Made by a program: the position numbers and the translations under genes. The notes beneath the pieces are model-generated. The model was not told the origin of the DNA, made no database searches, and worked only from the letters and a program-made list of their open reading frames with translations. Positions 10,494 to 19,805 of a DNA stretch of 64,000 nt are shown in pieces. Numbering within the stretch: position 1 is the stretch's first letter; every line of letters begins with the position of its first letter. The stretch comes from Streptomyces sp. NBC_00091 (GTDB taxonomy: Bacteria > Actinomycetota > Actinomycetes > Streptomycetales > Streptomycetaceae): NCBI RefSeq assembly GCF_026343185.1, contig NZ_JAPEMA010000001.1, positions 5,518,001 through 5,582,000 of the forward strand, written 5' to 3'.

Positions 10494-11432
10494 ATGCCTG
10501 ATGAGTCCCAGCCGTACCAGCCGCCACCGCGCCGCTCCCGGCTCACCCGTCGAGGCCGCGTGGTGCTCCTCTTCGGCGCGCTCCTGGGGATCGGCCTCGC
10601 GACGGTGGTGATCGAACCACTGCTGCCCGGCGAGGAAGTGCCAGAGAAACCGCGCCGGTTGCTGATTCCCGAAGGCTGGCGGGCCCACCAGGTCTACGCT
10701 GCCGTCGACCGCGAACTCAAACTCCCCGCCGGCGCCACCAAGTCGGCCGTCGCCACGGCCGCGCTGGACCTCCCCGCAGAGGCCAAGGGCAACCCGGAGG
10801 GCTACCTCTTCCCGGCGACGTACCCGGTGACCTCGAAGTCCACCCCGGCGACCCTGCTCGCCTCCATGGTGCGGACGGCGAACCAGAAGCTCGCCACCAG
10901 AGCGGTGGCCGACGGGGGCAAGGCGCACGGGATGACCCCGTACCAGACGGCCACCCTCGCCAGCGTCATCGAGGCGGAGGCCGACACCCCGGCGGACATG
11001 GGCAAGGTCGCACGGGTGGTCCACAACCGGCTGGCGAAGTCGATGCCGCTCCAGATGGACTCCACCATCAACTACGCGCTGAACCGCAACACCCTGGACA
11101 CCAAGCTCAGCGACACCCGCATCGACCACCCCTTCAACACCTACGAGCGCCAGGGCCTGCCGCCCACACCCATCGACAGCCCCGGCCTCCAGGCCATGGC
11201 CGCCGCGGTCGCGCCGACACCCGGCGACTGGCTGTTCTTCGTCACCGTGAAGCCCGGCGACACCCGCTTCTCGGCGAGCTACGAGGAGCACAAGAAGCAC
11301 GTGGCGGAGTTCAACCGGCTGCGTGCCGCCTCCGGCTCACCGGCCCGCGCCCAGGCCGCACCCCCGCCCGCCCAGCCCGGACCACCCCCTGCGCAGGCCG
11401 GACCCCCGGGGAAGGGCCCCGCCGTGAAATGA
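10494..11432 (+). CDS. mltG: MltG-like endolytic murein transglycosylase
   Basis: 312 aa. A basic N-terminus and one membrane helix (about 24-45) precede the YceG/MltG catalytic domain. The glutamate-bearing motif ASVIEAEA and the late block LPPTPIDSPGLQAMAAAVAPTPGDWLFFV are family hallmarks. MltG cleaves nascent glycan strands inside the chain and sets their length at the membrane. Unlike the main actinobacterial copy, which sits beside aroE and ruvX, this one stands alone and is short, so it is probably a second paralogue. The C-terminal tail is a proline/alanine-rich linker. Confidence 0.85.
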   Translation: MPDESQPYQPPPRRSRLTRRGRVVLLFGALLGIGLATVVIEPLLPGEEVPEKPRRLLIPEGWRAHQVYAAVDRELKLPAGATKSAVATAALDLPAEAKGNPEGYLFPATYPVTSKSTPATLLASMVRTANQKLATRAVADGGKAHGMTPYQTATLASVIEAEADTPADMGKVARVVHNRLAKSMPLQMDSTINYALNRNTLDTKLSDTRIDHPFNTYERQGLPPTPIDSPGLQAMAAAVAPTPGDWLFFVTVKPGDTRFSASYEEHKKHVAEFNRLRAASGSPARAQAAPPPAQPGPPPAQAGPPGKGPAVK

Positions 11433-11542
11433 GGAGGCGCCACCGCCGCGCCCCGCCCGCCGGGGGCTGAGCCCGCCTCGCCGGCCGGGCTGCCGCCCGC
11501 CCCGCCCGCCGCCCGCCGCGAGTCGCCGGGCGCCGCCGCGCG

Positions 11543-12622
11543 TCAGGCCCGTACCGCCGGGACCCGGGCCAGCAGGCGGCGGATCTCACGCACCGCGCCG
11601 CCGCCCGCCCGGTTGGCGCCGATGGTCGAGGCCGACGGGCCGTAGCCGACCAGGTGGACCCGCTCGTCGCGCACCGCCCTGGTGCCCTCCAGCCGGATCC
11701 CGCCGCCCGGCTCGCGCAGCCGCAGCGGAGCCAGGTGGTCGACGGCGGCCCGGAAGCCGGTGGCCCACAGGATCACGTCGGCGTCCACGCTGCGCCCGTC
11801 CGCCCACGCGACACCGGACGGGGTGATCCGGTCGAAGACGGGCAGCCGGTCCAGCACCCCGGAGTCCAGCCCCGCCCGGACGGCCTCGGTCAGGGCCAGC
11901 CCGGTCACGCTGACCACGCTCTGCGGGGGCAGTCCCCGCCGGACCCGCTCCTCCACCAGGCCCACCGCCGCCCGGCCCTCCGCCTCCCCGAAACCCCCTT
12001 CGCGGAACACGGGCGGCCTGCGCGTGACCCAGGTGGTCCCCGCCGCCACCTGGGCGATCTCCAGCAGGTGCTGCACCGCCGACGTGCCGCCGCCCACCAC
12101 GACCACCCGCGCCCCGGCGAACTCCTGCGGCCCGGGGTAGTTCGCGGTGTGCAGCTGGCGCCCCCGGAACAGCTCCTGCCCCGGGTAGCGCGGCCAGAAC
12201 GGCCGGTCCCAGGTCCCGGTGGCGTTGATCAGCGCCCGCGCGGACCAGCTGCCGGACGCCGACTCCACGAGAAGGCGACCGCCCGCCCCCTCGCGTACCG
12301 CGGTGACGTCCACGGGACGGCGTACACGAAGGCCGAAGCGCTCCTCGTAGGCCGCGAAGTACTCCCCGACCACCTCGGACGACGGCCGCAGCGGGTCGGC
12401 TCCGACCAGCTCCATGCCGGGCAGCGCGTGCATCCCGTGCACCCTGCCGTAGGTCAGCGAGGGCCAGCGGTACTGCCAGGCCCCGCCGGGGCGGGGCGCA
12501 TGGTCCAGAACCACGTGCCCGATCCCCGCCCGGGCCAGGTGGTACGCGCTGGACAGGCCCGCCTGCCCGGCGCCGGCGACCACCACGTCCACGTCCGCCG
12601 CGTCCCTCAGCATTTCGTTCAC
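11543..12622 (-). CDS. Flavin-containing monooxygenase / CzcO-type flavoprotein
   Basis: 359 aa. The N-terminal FAD-binding fold is VVVAGAGQAGLSSAYHLARAG, and a second dinucleotide fold (VVVVGGGTSAVQHLLEIA, about 170) should bind NADPH. The ATGF motif common to this group appears as WATGFRAAVDHL. The family oxidises amines, sulfides or ketones, but the substrate is unknown here. It is divergent from the caspase-STAND gene at 12751, with about 128 bases between them. An alternative start three codons in (MLRDAA) is possible. Confidence 0.85.
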   Translation of the reverse strand: MNEMLRDAADVDVVVAGAGQAGLSSAYHLARAGIGHVVLDHAPRPGGAWQYRWPSLTYGRVHGMHALPGMELVGADPLRPSSEVVGEYFAAYEERFGLRVRRPVDVTAVREGAGGRLLVESASGSWSARALINATGTWDRPFWPRYPGQELFRGRQLHTANYPGPQEFAGARVVVVGGGTSAVQHLLEIAQVAAGTTWVTRRPPVFREGGFGEAEGRAAVGLVEERVRRGLPPQSVVSVTGLALTEAVRAGLDSGVLDRLPVFDRITPSGVAWADGRSVDADVILWATGFRAAVDHLAPLRLREPGGGIRLEGTRAVRDERVHLVGYGPSASTIGANRAGGGAVREIRRLLARVPAVRA

Positions 12623-12750
12623 GGTTCTACTAACTCGCGGGGGTCGCGGGATCTTCCCGGATGATCCGAAGGCCCTGCGCGCCGGGGGCGGGCGTCGCTA
12701 GAGTCGGCAGCTGCGACAGGAGACGAACGGCCAGTACGGGGGGCGGTTTG

Positions 12751-15700
12751 GTGGGGCGGCGCTTCTTCATCGGGATGGGTACCGGCAGGTACTGCCACCT
12801 CCCCCCGGAGGATCAGCTCGACTCGGTCCCCCCGGACATCCGCGCCACGGCCTCCCTCTTCGCGGACTTCGGCTACGAATGCGTACTCTCCGGACTGGGC
12901 GAGTACGACGGAGCCGAACAGCTGCGCCAGAAGCTGAGCCACTGGTCCGCGGACACCAAGCTCTCGGACGACGACGTCGTGGTGGTCTACTTCGCCGGCC
13001 ACGGCGCCGTCGAGGAACGCGACCGGCACTACCTGCTGTGCTGGGACACCCGCGATACCGACCTGGCCGCCACCGCCCTGGCCACGGAGGACCTCGTACG
13101 CATCCTCTGCAAGGGCGGACTGCGCCACCTCCTGCTGATCCTCGACACCTGTTCGGCCGGCGCCGGCACGGCGGAGGCCTCGGCCGCCGCCCTCCAGACG
13201 ATCATCTACCGCGGAGCCGCCGCCGACGCCTCCGCCGGCCTCTGGTTCCTGGCCTCCGCCCGGCGCAAGGAGCTCGCCCTCGACGGCGCCTTCGTCTCCG
13301 TCCTCGGCGAGGCCATCGCGACCACGACCGAGCGGACCGGGCAGCGCCAGCAGTACCTCGACCTCACCGAACTGGTGAAGGCGGTCAACGAACGCTTCGA
13401 CGCCGCCGGCCGGGGCCAGCGGGCCGAGCTGGCCAGCGCCCTGGTCACCGGACTCGCCCCGTTCCTCGCCAACTCCGGCTACCGCGAGGAGTTACCGCCG
13501 GCCGGCACGGACCTTGAGGTCCAGGGGCGGGTCGCCGCCAGGGAACTCGCCGAGCACTTCGGACCCCGCTCGCGCGGGGTCGAGTTCGAATCGGAACAGG
13601 GCCTCTACTTCAGCGGCCGGGTCAACGTGCTCGCCGAGCTGGCCGCCTGGCTGACGGCAGAGGAGGGGGACGGCCGGGGCCGCGTCGTCACCGGCGTCCC
13701 CGGCTGCGGCAAGTCCGCCGTCCTCGGCCGGATCGTCGCCCTCTCCGACCCCGCCTACCGGGCCCGCCTCGACCTCAGCGACGTCGACCCGAGCACCGTG
13801 GTCCCGAAGAACTGCGTGACCGCGGCCGTCCACGCCCGCCACAAACGCCTCGAGGAGATCGTCGAGCGCATCGCGTCGGCCCTCGGCACGGAGGCGGACG
13901 GCGCCGCCACCCTCCTCCAGGAACTCACCCGGCGCGGCCGCCAGGGACCCCCGCTGGTCATCGTGGTCGACGCCGTGGACGAGGCCGGATCCGACACGGC
14001 CGCCGACGCGGGCGGACACGGCGAACCCCGCCGCATCACCCGCGAACTGCTGCGCCCGATGGCGGAGATCCAGGGCGTACGCCTCCTCGTGGGCACCCGG
14101 CGCGAACTGGTGACCCCGCTCGGCCCCACCTTCACGTGCATGGACCTGGACCGGGAGGAGTACCGGGCGGGGATCGAGGACGTCACGGCCTACGTCGCCC
14201 GCGTCCTGCTCGCCGCAGAGGAGGCAGAGGTACGCACCCCGTACAGGGACCGCCGCGGACTGGCCTGGACCGTCGCGCGCGGCGTGGCCGACAAGGCGGC
14301 CGGGGTCTACCTCTACGCCCGTATGACGGCCCGTACGCTGCGCTCCGACGAAGTACCCGTGGACGTCGGCCGGCTGGGCTGGGAGGAGAACCTGCCCAGC
14401 GAGGTCGGCGACGCCTTCGACGACTACCTCGCCCGCTTCGGCCCCGACGAGCCCCGGGTGCGCCGCATGCTGCTGGCCTTGGCGTTCTCCGAGGGCAAGG
14501 GGCTGCCGCGCGGCCGGGTGTGGACCGGGCTCAGCTCCGCCATCTCCGGAGTCCCCTGCTCGGAGGAGGACGTCAGCTGGGCCCTCGACGTCGCCGCGGC
14601 GTACATCGCGGAGGTGGTTGACGACGACCGCCGCTCAGCGTATCGGCTCTACCACAAGGCCCTCGCGGAGCATCTGCGCGCGACGGCCGCTCAGGGCGCG
14701 CCCGACATCCAGCACGCGGTCGTCGATGCCCTGACGGGCCTCGTGCCCCAGGCGGCGGCACAGCAGCCGGACTGGTTCGCTGCCGTGCCCTACGTACGAC
14801 AGCACCTCGCGACCCACGCCGTCGCGGCCGGACGGCTGGCGGAGCTGATGGAGGACCCCGGCTTCCTGCTGGCCAGCGAACCGCTCACACTGCTGCGGGC
14901 GTTCGCCGCCATGGAGGGTGAAGGCGTCCCGGGGGTGCGCGGCGCCTACGAGCAGATCGCTCACCGGCTCACCCCCGACACCCCGCTCGGGGATCGCGCG
15001 GCCGACCTCCAGCTTTCGGCGCGCCGCTGCCAGGCCGACCGTCTGGCCGACCGGGTGGACGAACTCGCCGTGGCCCGCCCGTGGTCGACCGCCTGGGCCT
15101 GGTGGTCCACCAGCGGGGCCCACCGTCTGCTGGGCGGCCACGACCGGCCGGTGGGCTGCGTCGCGGTGGGCGCCCTCGACGGCCGACCCATCGCGGTCAC
15201 GGGCAGCGAGGACTCCACGGCGCGGGTGTGGGACCTGACGACCCAGCGCCAGATCGGCGAGCCGCTCCCGGTCGGGATCCCCGTGAACGCCCTCGCGATC
15301 GGTGAACTCGGGGACTACACGGTCGCCCTGACCGGCGGTGACGACGGGACGGTCCGGGTCTGGGATCTTTCGGCCGGCCAGGAGTACGGGGAGCCGCTCG
15401 GCGGCCATACGAACCGGATCCTGTCGATCGCCATGGGTGAGGTGCACGGCCGCCCCATGGTGCTGACAGGGAGCTCGGACGGCACGGCCCGCCTGTGGGA
15501 CCTCCAGGACCGGCGCCAGCTGGGCCGACCGCTGGCCGCGCACCGCAGGTCGGTCCGCGCCGTGGACCTCGGCAGGCTCGACGGCCGTCCGATCGCGCTC
15601 ACGGGGGGCGATGACAAAGCCGTCCATGTGTGGGACCTGGACGAGGTACTGGAGGGAGGGGACGCCCGGCTCGACGGAAATCCGCTGATCGGCCCTGCCG

Positions 15701-17970
15701 GTGACGTGCAGGCGGTGTGCGCTGCCGAACTGGACGGGCGCTCGATCGCTTTGGTGGGGGACTCGACCGGCATGCTCAGCTGCTGGGACCTCGCAGGCCG
15801 GCGGCAGATCGGCGAGCCCGTCGAGGCGCACACCGAGGATTCCTACGCCAGCGGTCTGAAGTCCGCGGTCGTAGGTGAGTTCGGGGGTCGTCCGGTAGTG
15901 CTGACGAGTTCTCGGCAAGGTGCACGGCTCTGGGACCTGCGAACGCTGCGTCAACTCGGCCAGCCGATGCGCGGCCATCTCGACACCATGACCGCCGGGG
16001 CCCTCGCCGTCCGGGGCGAGGCCTCACTCGCCGTGACCGTGGGCGCGGACCACACCGCGCGGATCTGGGACCTGGCAGCGGACCAGCCTGACCTGGGACA
16101 CACCCGGTCGGTGTCCGCCACTGCCTTCTGCGAGATGGGAGGGCGGCCCCTCGTAGTCACTGGAGGGGTGGACGGCACGGCCCGGGTGTGGGATCTGCGT
16201 ACCCGCAAGCAGCTGGGCGCGGCCCTGGAGGGTCACACCGGGGACGTGAGAGCGGTGGCCGCCACCGTGTTCCAGGGCCGGTTGATCGTGGCGACCGGCG
16301 GATCGGACACGAGGGTCCGGTTGTGGGTCCGGACGGAGGGCCGCATCGAGGGCGCCGAACTTGCGGGTCACACGAACGCGGTCGCCTGCGTAGCCTTCGG
16401 CTCTCTGGCGGCCAGACCCGTCCTGATCAGCGGAAGCGAGGACGGTACCGTCCTGATCTGGGACGTGGAGTCCGGGGCGCCGCTCGGCCTTCCGCTGACG
16501 GGTCACGTGGGCGATGTCCAGCATCTGGCCGTACGGTGCGACGGCGGTGCGCTGGAGGTCGCCGTGGCGACCAGCCTCGCCCACGCGTACGTGTGGAGGG
16601 TCGCACCGGGAGCCGACGGCCCCAGTGCCCGCAGGCTGGGACACCGAAGCGTGAGGGACCTGTTCCGCTACGCCAGAACCGTAGGGGTGGCCTTCCATCA
16701 CGGACGGGCCGTGGTGCTCGCCGCGATGGAGGGCAACAACATCCATGTCCGTGAGGTCGTCAGTGGTGACCTGGTCGCGGGCCCGTTCCCGGGGCATGCC
16801 GGAGGGTACATCGGGGCGACTTTCGTACGGCTGGGCACAGAGTCGCTCGTCGCCACGAGTGGTGACGTCAATCAGGTGCGCGTCTGGCGTGCGGAGAGGT
16901 ACGGCGAGGAGGGGCCGCTTCCCGAACCGGCTTGGCGCCTGGGGCCGGTGAACAGGTATGCCCCTCCGGTTTTCGGCCGGGTGGACGGGGCGGCGGTCGT
17001 CATCACCACCGGATATCCGGAGGTCTCGGTCTGGGACCTTAGCGGGATGCACCCCGTCGGCGAACCGCTCTGCGGAGCCGAAAAGAGTTTGGTGTCCGCC
17101 GACATCATCGACGGACCGGACGGCCGGCCGATGGTCGTGACCGGAAGTAGCACAGGTGTCGTCCGTCAGCACGATCTGACAGACGGGAGCCGGGTGGCAC
17201 CGCAGCTCACGCACGAAGGCTCCCTCCGCCACATCTCGACAGTCCAGGTGGACGGACAGACCATGGTGATCCGTTGCAACTGGGCGGTGACGGAGGCCTG
17301 GGACGTCGTGACCCGCCGACGGCTGGTGAAGCGGCCCGGCGCCGCACACATGACGCACACCTTCCGTTCGGGTGACCGGCAGGTCATGGTGTCGGCCGAC
17401 GAGGACAACGTTCTGGAGGCCTGGGATCTGCACACCCAGGCGACGGTGTGCGGGCCGATGTCCGGGCATACGTTCATGGTGTCGGCCTTGCGCGACCTGA
17501 TGGTCGACGGCGTCCACACCCTGGCGAGCGCCTCGCACGACGGCACCGTACGGCTGTGGAACCTGGAGACCGGCAACCCTGTGGGCGCCCCGATGACCGG
17601 CTACGTACTAGGCGCCACCGCCCTCGAGCTGGTGCGCCTCGACGGGACCGAGCTCGCCGTCATCGGATCGGGCGACGGCCACCTCCACGTCCGCAGGCTC
17701 GACGGCGGCCGGATGGTGGTGGGGGAGTTCCCGCCGTTCGCCTCTGCGGTCAGCGCGATCCGCTTCGCCGAGGTCCGGGGCGTCCCGACCTTGGTCGCCG
17801 CCGACCGGCACGGCCTGCTGCGGGTCGGGCGCATGAACACCTTCGCCTGGACTTCCGAGATCAACGTCGGCAGCAGCATCAACGGCTTCTCCGTCGACCG
17901 CGAAGGCCACATCTGCGTGGCCACCGACATGGGCGTCGTCGCCCTGACCCTGACGGAGGTGCGGCCGTGA
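12751..17970 (+). CDS. Caspase-like peptidase - STAND NTPase - WD40 repeat protein
   Basis: 1739 aa from a GTG at 12751 with a G-rich stretch upstream. Residues 1-240 are a caspase-fold (C14) peptidase with the catalytic dyad visible: His84 in YFAGHG and Cys134 in LILDTCSAG. A STAND/NACHT-type NTPase follows, with Walker A GVPGCGKS near 315-322 and Walker B LVIVVDAVDE near 402-412. From about 790 to the end there are roughly 20 WD40 blades, most ending in W-D-L, enough for three seven-bladed propellers. Such proteins are inferred conflict or self-killing sensors: the propellers sense, the NTPase oligomerises and the protease fires. Codon 248 is TTA (13492-13494), so full translation should need the bldA tRNA. 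It overlaps the hydrolase gene by 4 bases. Confidence 0.93.
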   Translation: MGRRFFIGMGTGRYCHLPPEDQLDSVPPDIRATASLFADFGYECVLSGLGEYDGAEQLRQKLSHWSADTKLSDDDVVVVYFAGHGAVEERDRHYLLCWDTRDTDLAATALATEDLVRILCKGGLRHLLLILDTCSAGAGTAEASAAALQTIIYRGAAADASAGLWFLASARRKELALDGAFVSVLGEAIATTTERTGQRQQYLDLTELVKAVNERFDAAGRGQRAELASALVTGLAPFLANSGYREELPPAGTDLEVQGRVAARELAEHFGPRSRGVEFESEQGLYFSGRVNVLAELAAWLTAEEGDGRGRVVTGVPGCGKSAVLGRIVALSDPAYRARLDLSDVDPSTVVPKNCVTAAVHARHKRLEEIVERIASALGTEADGAATLLQELTRRGRQGPPLVIVVDAVDEAGSDTAADAGGHGEPRRITRELLRPMAEIQGVRLLVGTRRELVTPLGPTFTCMDLDREEYRAGIEDVTAYVARVLLAAEEAEVRTPYRDRRGLAWTVARGVADKAAGVYLYARMTARTLRSDEVPVDVGRLGWEENLPSEVGDAFDDYLARFGPDEPRVRRMLLALAFSEGKGLPRGRVWTGLSSAISGVPCSEEDVSWALDVAAAYIAEVVDDDRRSAYRLYHKALAEHLRATAAQGAPDIQHAVVDALTGLVPQAAAQQPDWFAAVPYVRQHLATHAVAAGRLAELMEDPGFLLASEPLTLLRAFAAMEGEGVPGVRGAYEQIAHRLTPDTPLGDRAADLQLSARRCQADRLADRVDELAVARPWSTAWAWWSTSGAHRLLGGHDRPVGCVAVGALDGRPIAVTGSEDSTARVWDLTTQRQIGEPLPVGIPVNALAIGELGDYTVALTGGDDGTVRVWDLSAGQEYGEPLGGHTNRILSIAMGEVHGRPMVLTGSSDGTARLWDLQDRRQLGRPLAAHRRSVRAVDLGRLDGRPIALTGGDDKAVHVWDLDEVLEGGDARLDGNPLIGPAGDVQAVCAAELDGRSIALVGDSTGMLSCWDLAGRRQIGEPVEAHTEDSYASGLKSAVVGEFGGRPVVLTSSRQGARLWDLRTLRQLGQPMRGHLDTMTAGALAVRGEASLAVTVGADHTARIWDLAADQPDLGHTRSVSATAFCEMGGRPLVVTGGVDGTARVWDLRTRKQLGAALEGHTGDVRAVAATVFQGRLIVATGGSDTRVRLWVRTEGRIEGAELAGHTNAVACVAFGSLAARPVLISGSEDGTVLIWDVESGAPLGLPLTGHVGDVQHLAVRCDGGALEVAVATSLAHAYVWRVAPGADGPSARRLGHRSVRDLFRYARTVGVAFHHGRAVVLAAMEGNNIHVREVVSGDLVAGPFPGHAGGYIGATFVRLGTESLVATSGDVNQVRVWRAERYGEEGPLPEPAWRLGPVNRYAPPVFGRVDGAAVVITTGYPEVSVWDLSGMHPVGEPLCGAEKSLVSADIIDGPDGRPMVVTGSSTGVVRQHDLTDGSRVAPQLTHEGSLRHISTVQVDGQTMVIRCNWAVTEAWDVVTRRRLVKRPGAAHMTHTFRSGDRQVMVSADEDNVLEAWDLHTQATVCGPMSGHTFMVSALRDLMVDGVHTLASASHDGTVRLWNLETGNPVGAPMTGYVLGATALELVRLDGTELAVIGSGDGHLHVRRLDGGRMVVGEFPPFASAVSAIRFAEVRGVPTLVAADRHGLLRVGRMNTFAWTSEINVGSSINGFSVDREGHICVATDMGVVALTLTEVRP

Positions 17971-18827
17971 GCCGGATCGTGTTCGTGCACGGCATCGCCC
18001 AGGAGACCGTGGGACCCGAGTCGCTGCTCGCCGAGTGGTATCCCGCGCTCTGCGACGGGCTCGTACTCGCGGGCGGGGAGAAACCGGCGCGGGACGAGGT
18101 CGCGATGGCCTTCTACGGGGACCTCTTCCGGCAGGCCGGTCACCGGGGCATCGGGTCGCCCGAGCTCGACGCCTCGGACGTGGAGGACGGCATCGAGCGC
18201 GAACTCCTGCTCCAGTGGTGGGAGTACGCGGCCCGGCTCGACCCGCGCGTGTCCGGGCCGGGGGACCGGACGCGGGCGCGGACCCCGCACCCCGTGCAGC
18301 GAGCCCTGGAGGCGCTCAGCCACTCCGCCTTCTTCGCCGGGGTCGGGGAGCGGCTGATGATCGGCGCGGCCCGGCAGGTCCGGCGCTACTTCACCGAACC
18401 GCAGACGCGCGCGGCGGTCCGGGAGCGGTTCGAGCGCGCCCTCGGCGACCGCACCGAGGTGGTCGTCGCGCACTCGCTCGGCTCGGTCGTCGCCTACGAG
18501 GCCCTGTGCGCCCGCCCCGACCGCCCCGACGTGACGCTGGTGACCCTGGGCTCCCCGCTCGGGGTGCGCAACCTGGTCTTCGACCGGCTCCTGCCGCCGC
18601 CGCACGCCGGGCGCGCCCGCTGGCCCGCCCCGGTGCGGCGGTGGGTGAACATCGCCGACCGGGGGGACCTCGTGGCGCTGGCCAAGGAGCTGGGGCCGCT
18701 GTTCGGGGACCGGGTCCGGGACGTGCCGATCCACAACGGGGCCAAGGCGCACGACGTACGGCCCTACCTGACGGCCCGTGAGAGCGGCGAGGCCATCGGC
18801 GCGGCGCTGGCCGGGCGGAGTTCCTGA
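17967..18827 (+). CDS. Alpha/beta hydrolase (lipase/esterase-like), partner of the caspase-STAND protein
   Basis: 286 aa from a GTG inside the GTGA overlap with the upstream gene, so its translation is coupled to it. The fold is clear: the oxyanion strand FVHGIAQETVG at the N-terminus, the nucleophile elbow VVAHSLGSVVAYEAL with Ser in H-S-L-G, an acidic residue in NIADRGDLVAL and a late histidine in NGAKAHDVRPYL. There is no signal peptide, so it acts in the cytoplasm, perhaps on membrane lipids or on an acylated protein. Coupling to a giant sensor protease suggests an effector or a processing substrate. That role is inference. Confidence 0.85.
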   Translation: MSRIVFVHGIAQETVGPESLLAEWYPALCDGLVLAGGEKPARDEVAMAFYGDLFRQAGHRGIGSPELDASDVEDGIERELLLQWWEYAARLDPRVSGPGDRTRARTPHPVQRALEALSHSAFFAGVGERLMIGAARQVRRYFTEPQTRAAVRERFERALGDRTEVVVAHSLGSVVAYEALCARPDRPDVTLVTLGSPLGVRNLVFDRLLPPPHAGRARWPAPVRRWVNIADRGDLVALAKELGPLFGDRVRDVPIHNGAKAHDVRPYLTARESGEAIGAALAGRSS

Positions 18828-18837
18828 GCGGGCGGGA

Positions 18838-19704
18838 TCAGGCCGGGGCCGGGGCCGGGGCCGGGGACAGCTCCCGGAGGCGTTCGAGCCGCAGTCGGGT
18901 CTCCTCGTCCTGCGGGACGAAGGTCGTCAGCCGAGCGCCCGATGCCGGGCCCAGCCACAGGCTGGTGTGCTCCAGGCGCAGCAGCCCCACATGGGCGTTG
19001 CGGATGTACTTGGTGTTGCCGCCCGCCCCCACCACCTCGTGCCGGGCCCAGATCTCCCGGAACTCCGGCGAGGCCGCCTCCAGCCGCGCCAGCAGCGTCT
19101 TCCAGGCGGGTTCCGCGAGGTGCCCGGCCATGGAGGCCCGGAACTTGGCCGCCAGCAGCCGGTTCACGTCCGGCATGTCCACGAGGGAGGCCCGCCAGTC
19201 CGCGTTGGTGAAGGCCAGCCACATGCAGTTGAGGTCCTCGGCGGGCAGCGCGTCGAGGTCGCACAGCAGCCGCCCGTAGGTGCTGTTGTAGGCCAGGATG
19301 TCGTACCGGCTGTTCTGTACGCACGCCGGAATCGGGTCCAGCTGGTCGAGCATGGCGCGCAGCGCCGGGGTCACGTTCGGGCAGCGGGTGTTCGGCGCGG
19401 GGTCGGTGGTGCCGGCCAGCGCGAAGAGATGCGTACGCTCGCTGGAGTCCATCAGCAGGGCCCGCGCCAGGGCGTCCAGCACCTGCGGGGAGACCTGGAT
19501 CTCGCGGGCCTGTTCCAGCCAGGTGTACCAGGTGACGCCGACGGCGGAGAGCTGCGCGACCTCCTCGCGGCGCAGCCCCGGGGTGCGCCGGCGGCGGCCG
19601 CGCGCCAGCCCGACCTGCTCGGGCGTGATCCGCTCGCGGCGGCTGCGCAGGAAGTCGGCCAGCTCGTGCCGGCGCAGGTCGCTCTCCGGGGCAACAGTGG
19701 TCAT
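18838..19704 (-). CDS. XRE-family regulator with MmyB-type ligand-binding domain
   Basis: 288 aa. The N-terminal helix-turn-helix (ELADFLRSRRERITPEQVGL ... LRREEVAQLSAVGVTWYTWLEQ) is the classic MmyB/XRE form. The C-terminal half (ACVQNSRYDILAYNSTYGRL ... WLAFTN) is the MmyB-like PAS-type domain that binds small hydrophobic ligands. The protein ends in a proline-alanine tail made by a GGGGCC hexamer repeat. It is divergent from an MFS exporter, and two identical palindromes lie between them, so it probably represses that exporter. Confidence 0.9.
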   Translation of the reverse strand: MTTVAPESDLRRHELADFLRSRRERITPEQVGLARGRRRRTPGLRREEVAQLSAVGVTWYTWLEQAREIQVSPQVLDALARALLMDSSERTHLFALAGTTDPAPNTRCPNVTPALRAMLDQLDPIPACVQNSRYDILAYNSTYGRLLCDLDALPAEDLNCMWLAFTNADWRASLVDMPDVNRLLAAKFRASMAGHLAEPAWKTLLARLEAASPEFREIWARHEVVGAGGNTKYIRNAHVGLLRLEHTSLWLGPASGARLTTFVPQDEETRLRLERLRELSPAPAPAPA

Positions 19705-19733
19705 GGGACCAGGGTGCCGTACCGCTCAGCCGG

Positions 19734-19779
19734 TTGCCAGGTACTCCTGGTACCAGGATAAGGAGACTCTGGTACCAGG
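19734..19779. promoter_or_regulatory. Twin operator and MFS promoter
   Basis: The 11-mer CTGGTACCAGG occurs at 19747-19757 and 19769-19779, each a palindrome around GGTACC, with centres 22 bp apart (two helical turns). A promoter fits: -35 TTGCCA (19734-19739), a 17-bp spacer and -10 GATAAG (19757-19762). The first operator fills the spacer and the second covers the likely transcription start. This layout suits cooperative repression by the divergent XRE protein. Confidence 0.65.
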
Positions 19780-19805
19780 CTGAGCGGCGGAGGATCGTCT
19801 CCTTC

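Noticed and set aside
14635..17538. Long open frames antisense to the WD40 region
   Set aside because: They mirror the high-GC codon bias of the real gene, have low-complexity arginine, proline and histidine content, and match no family.
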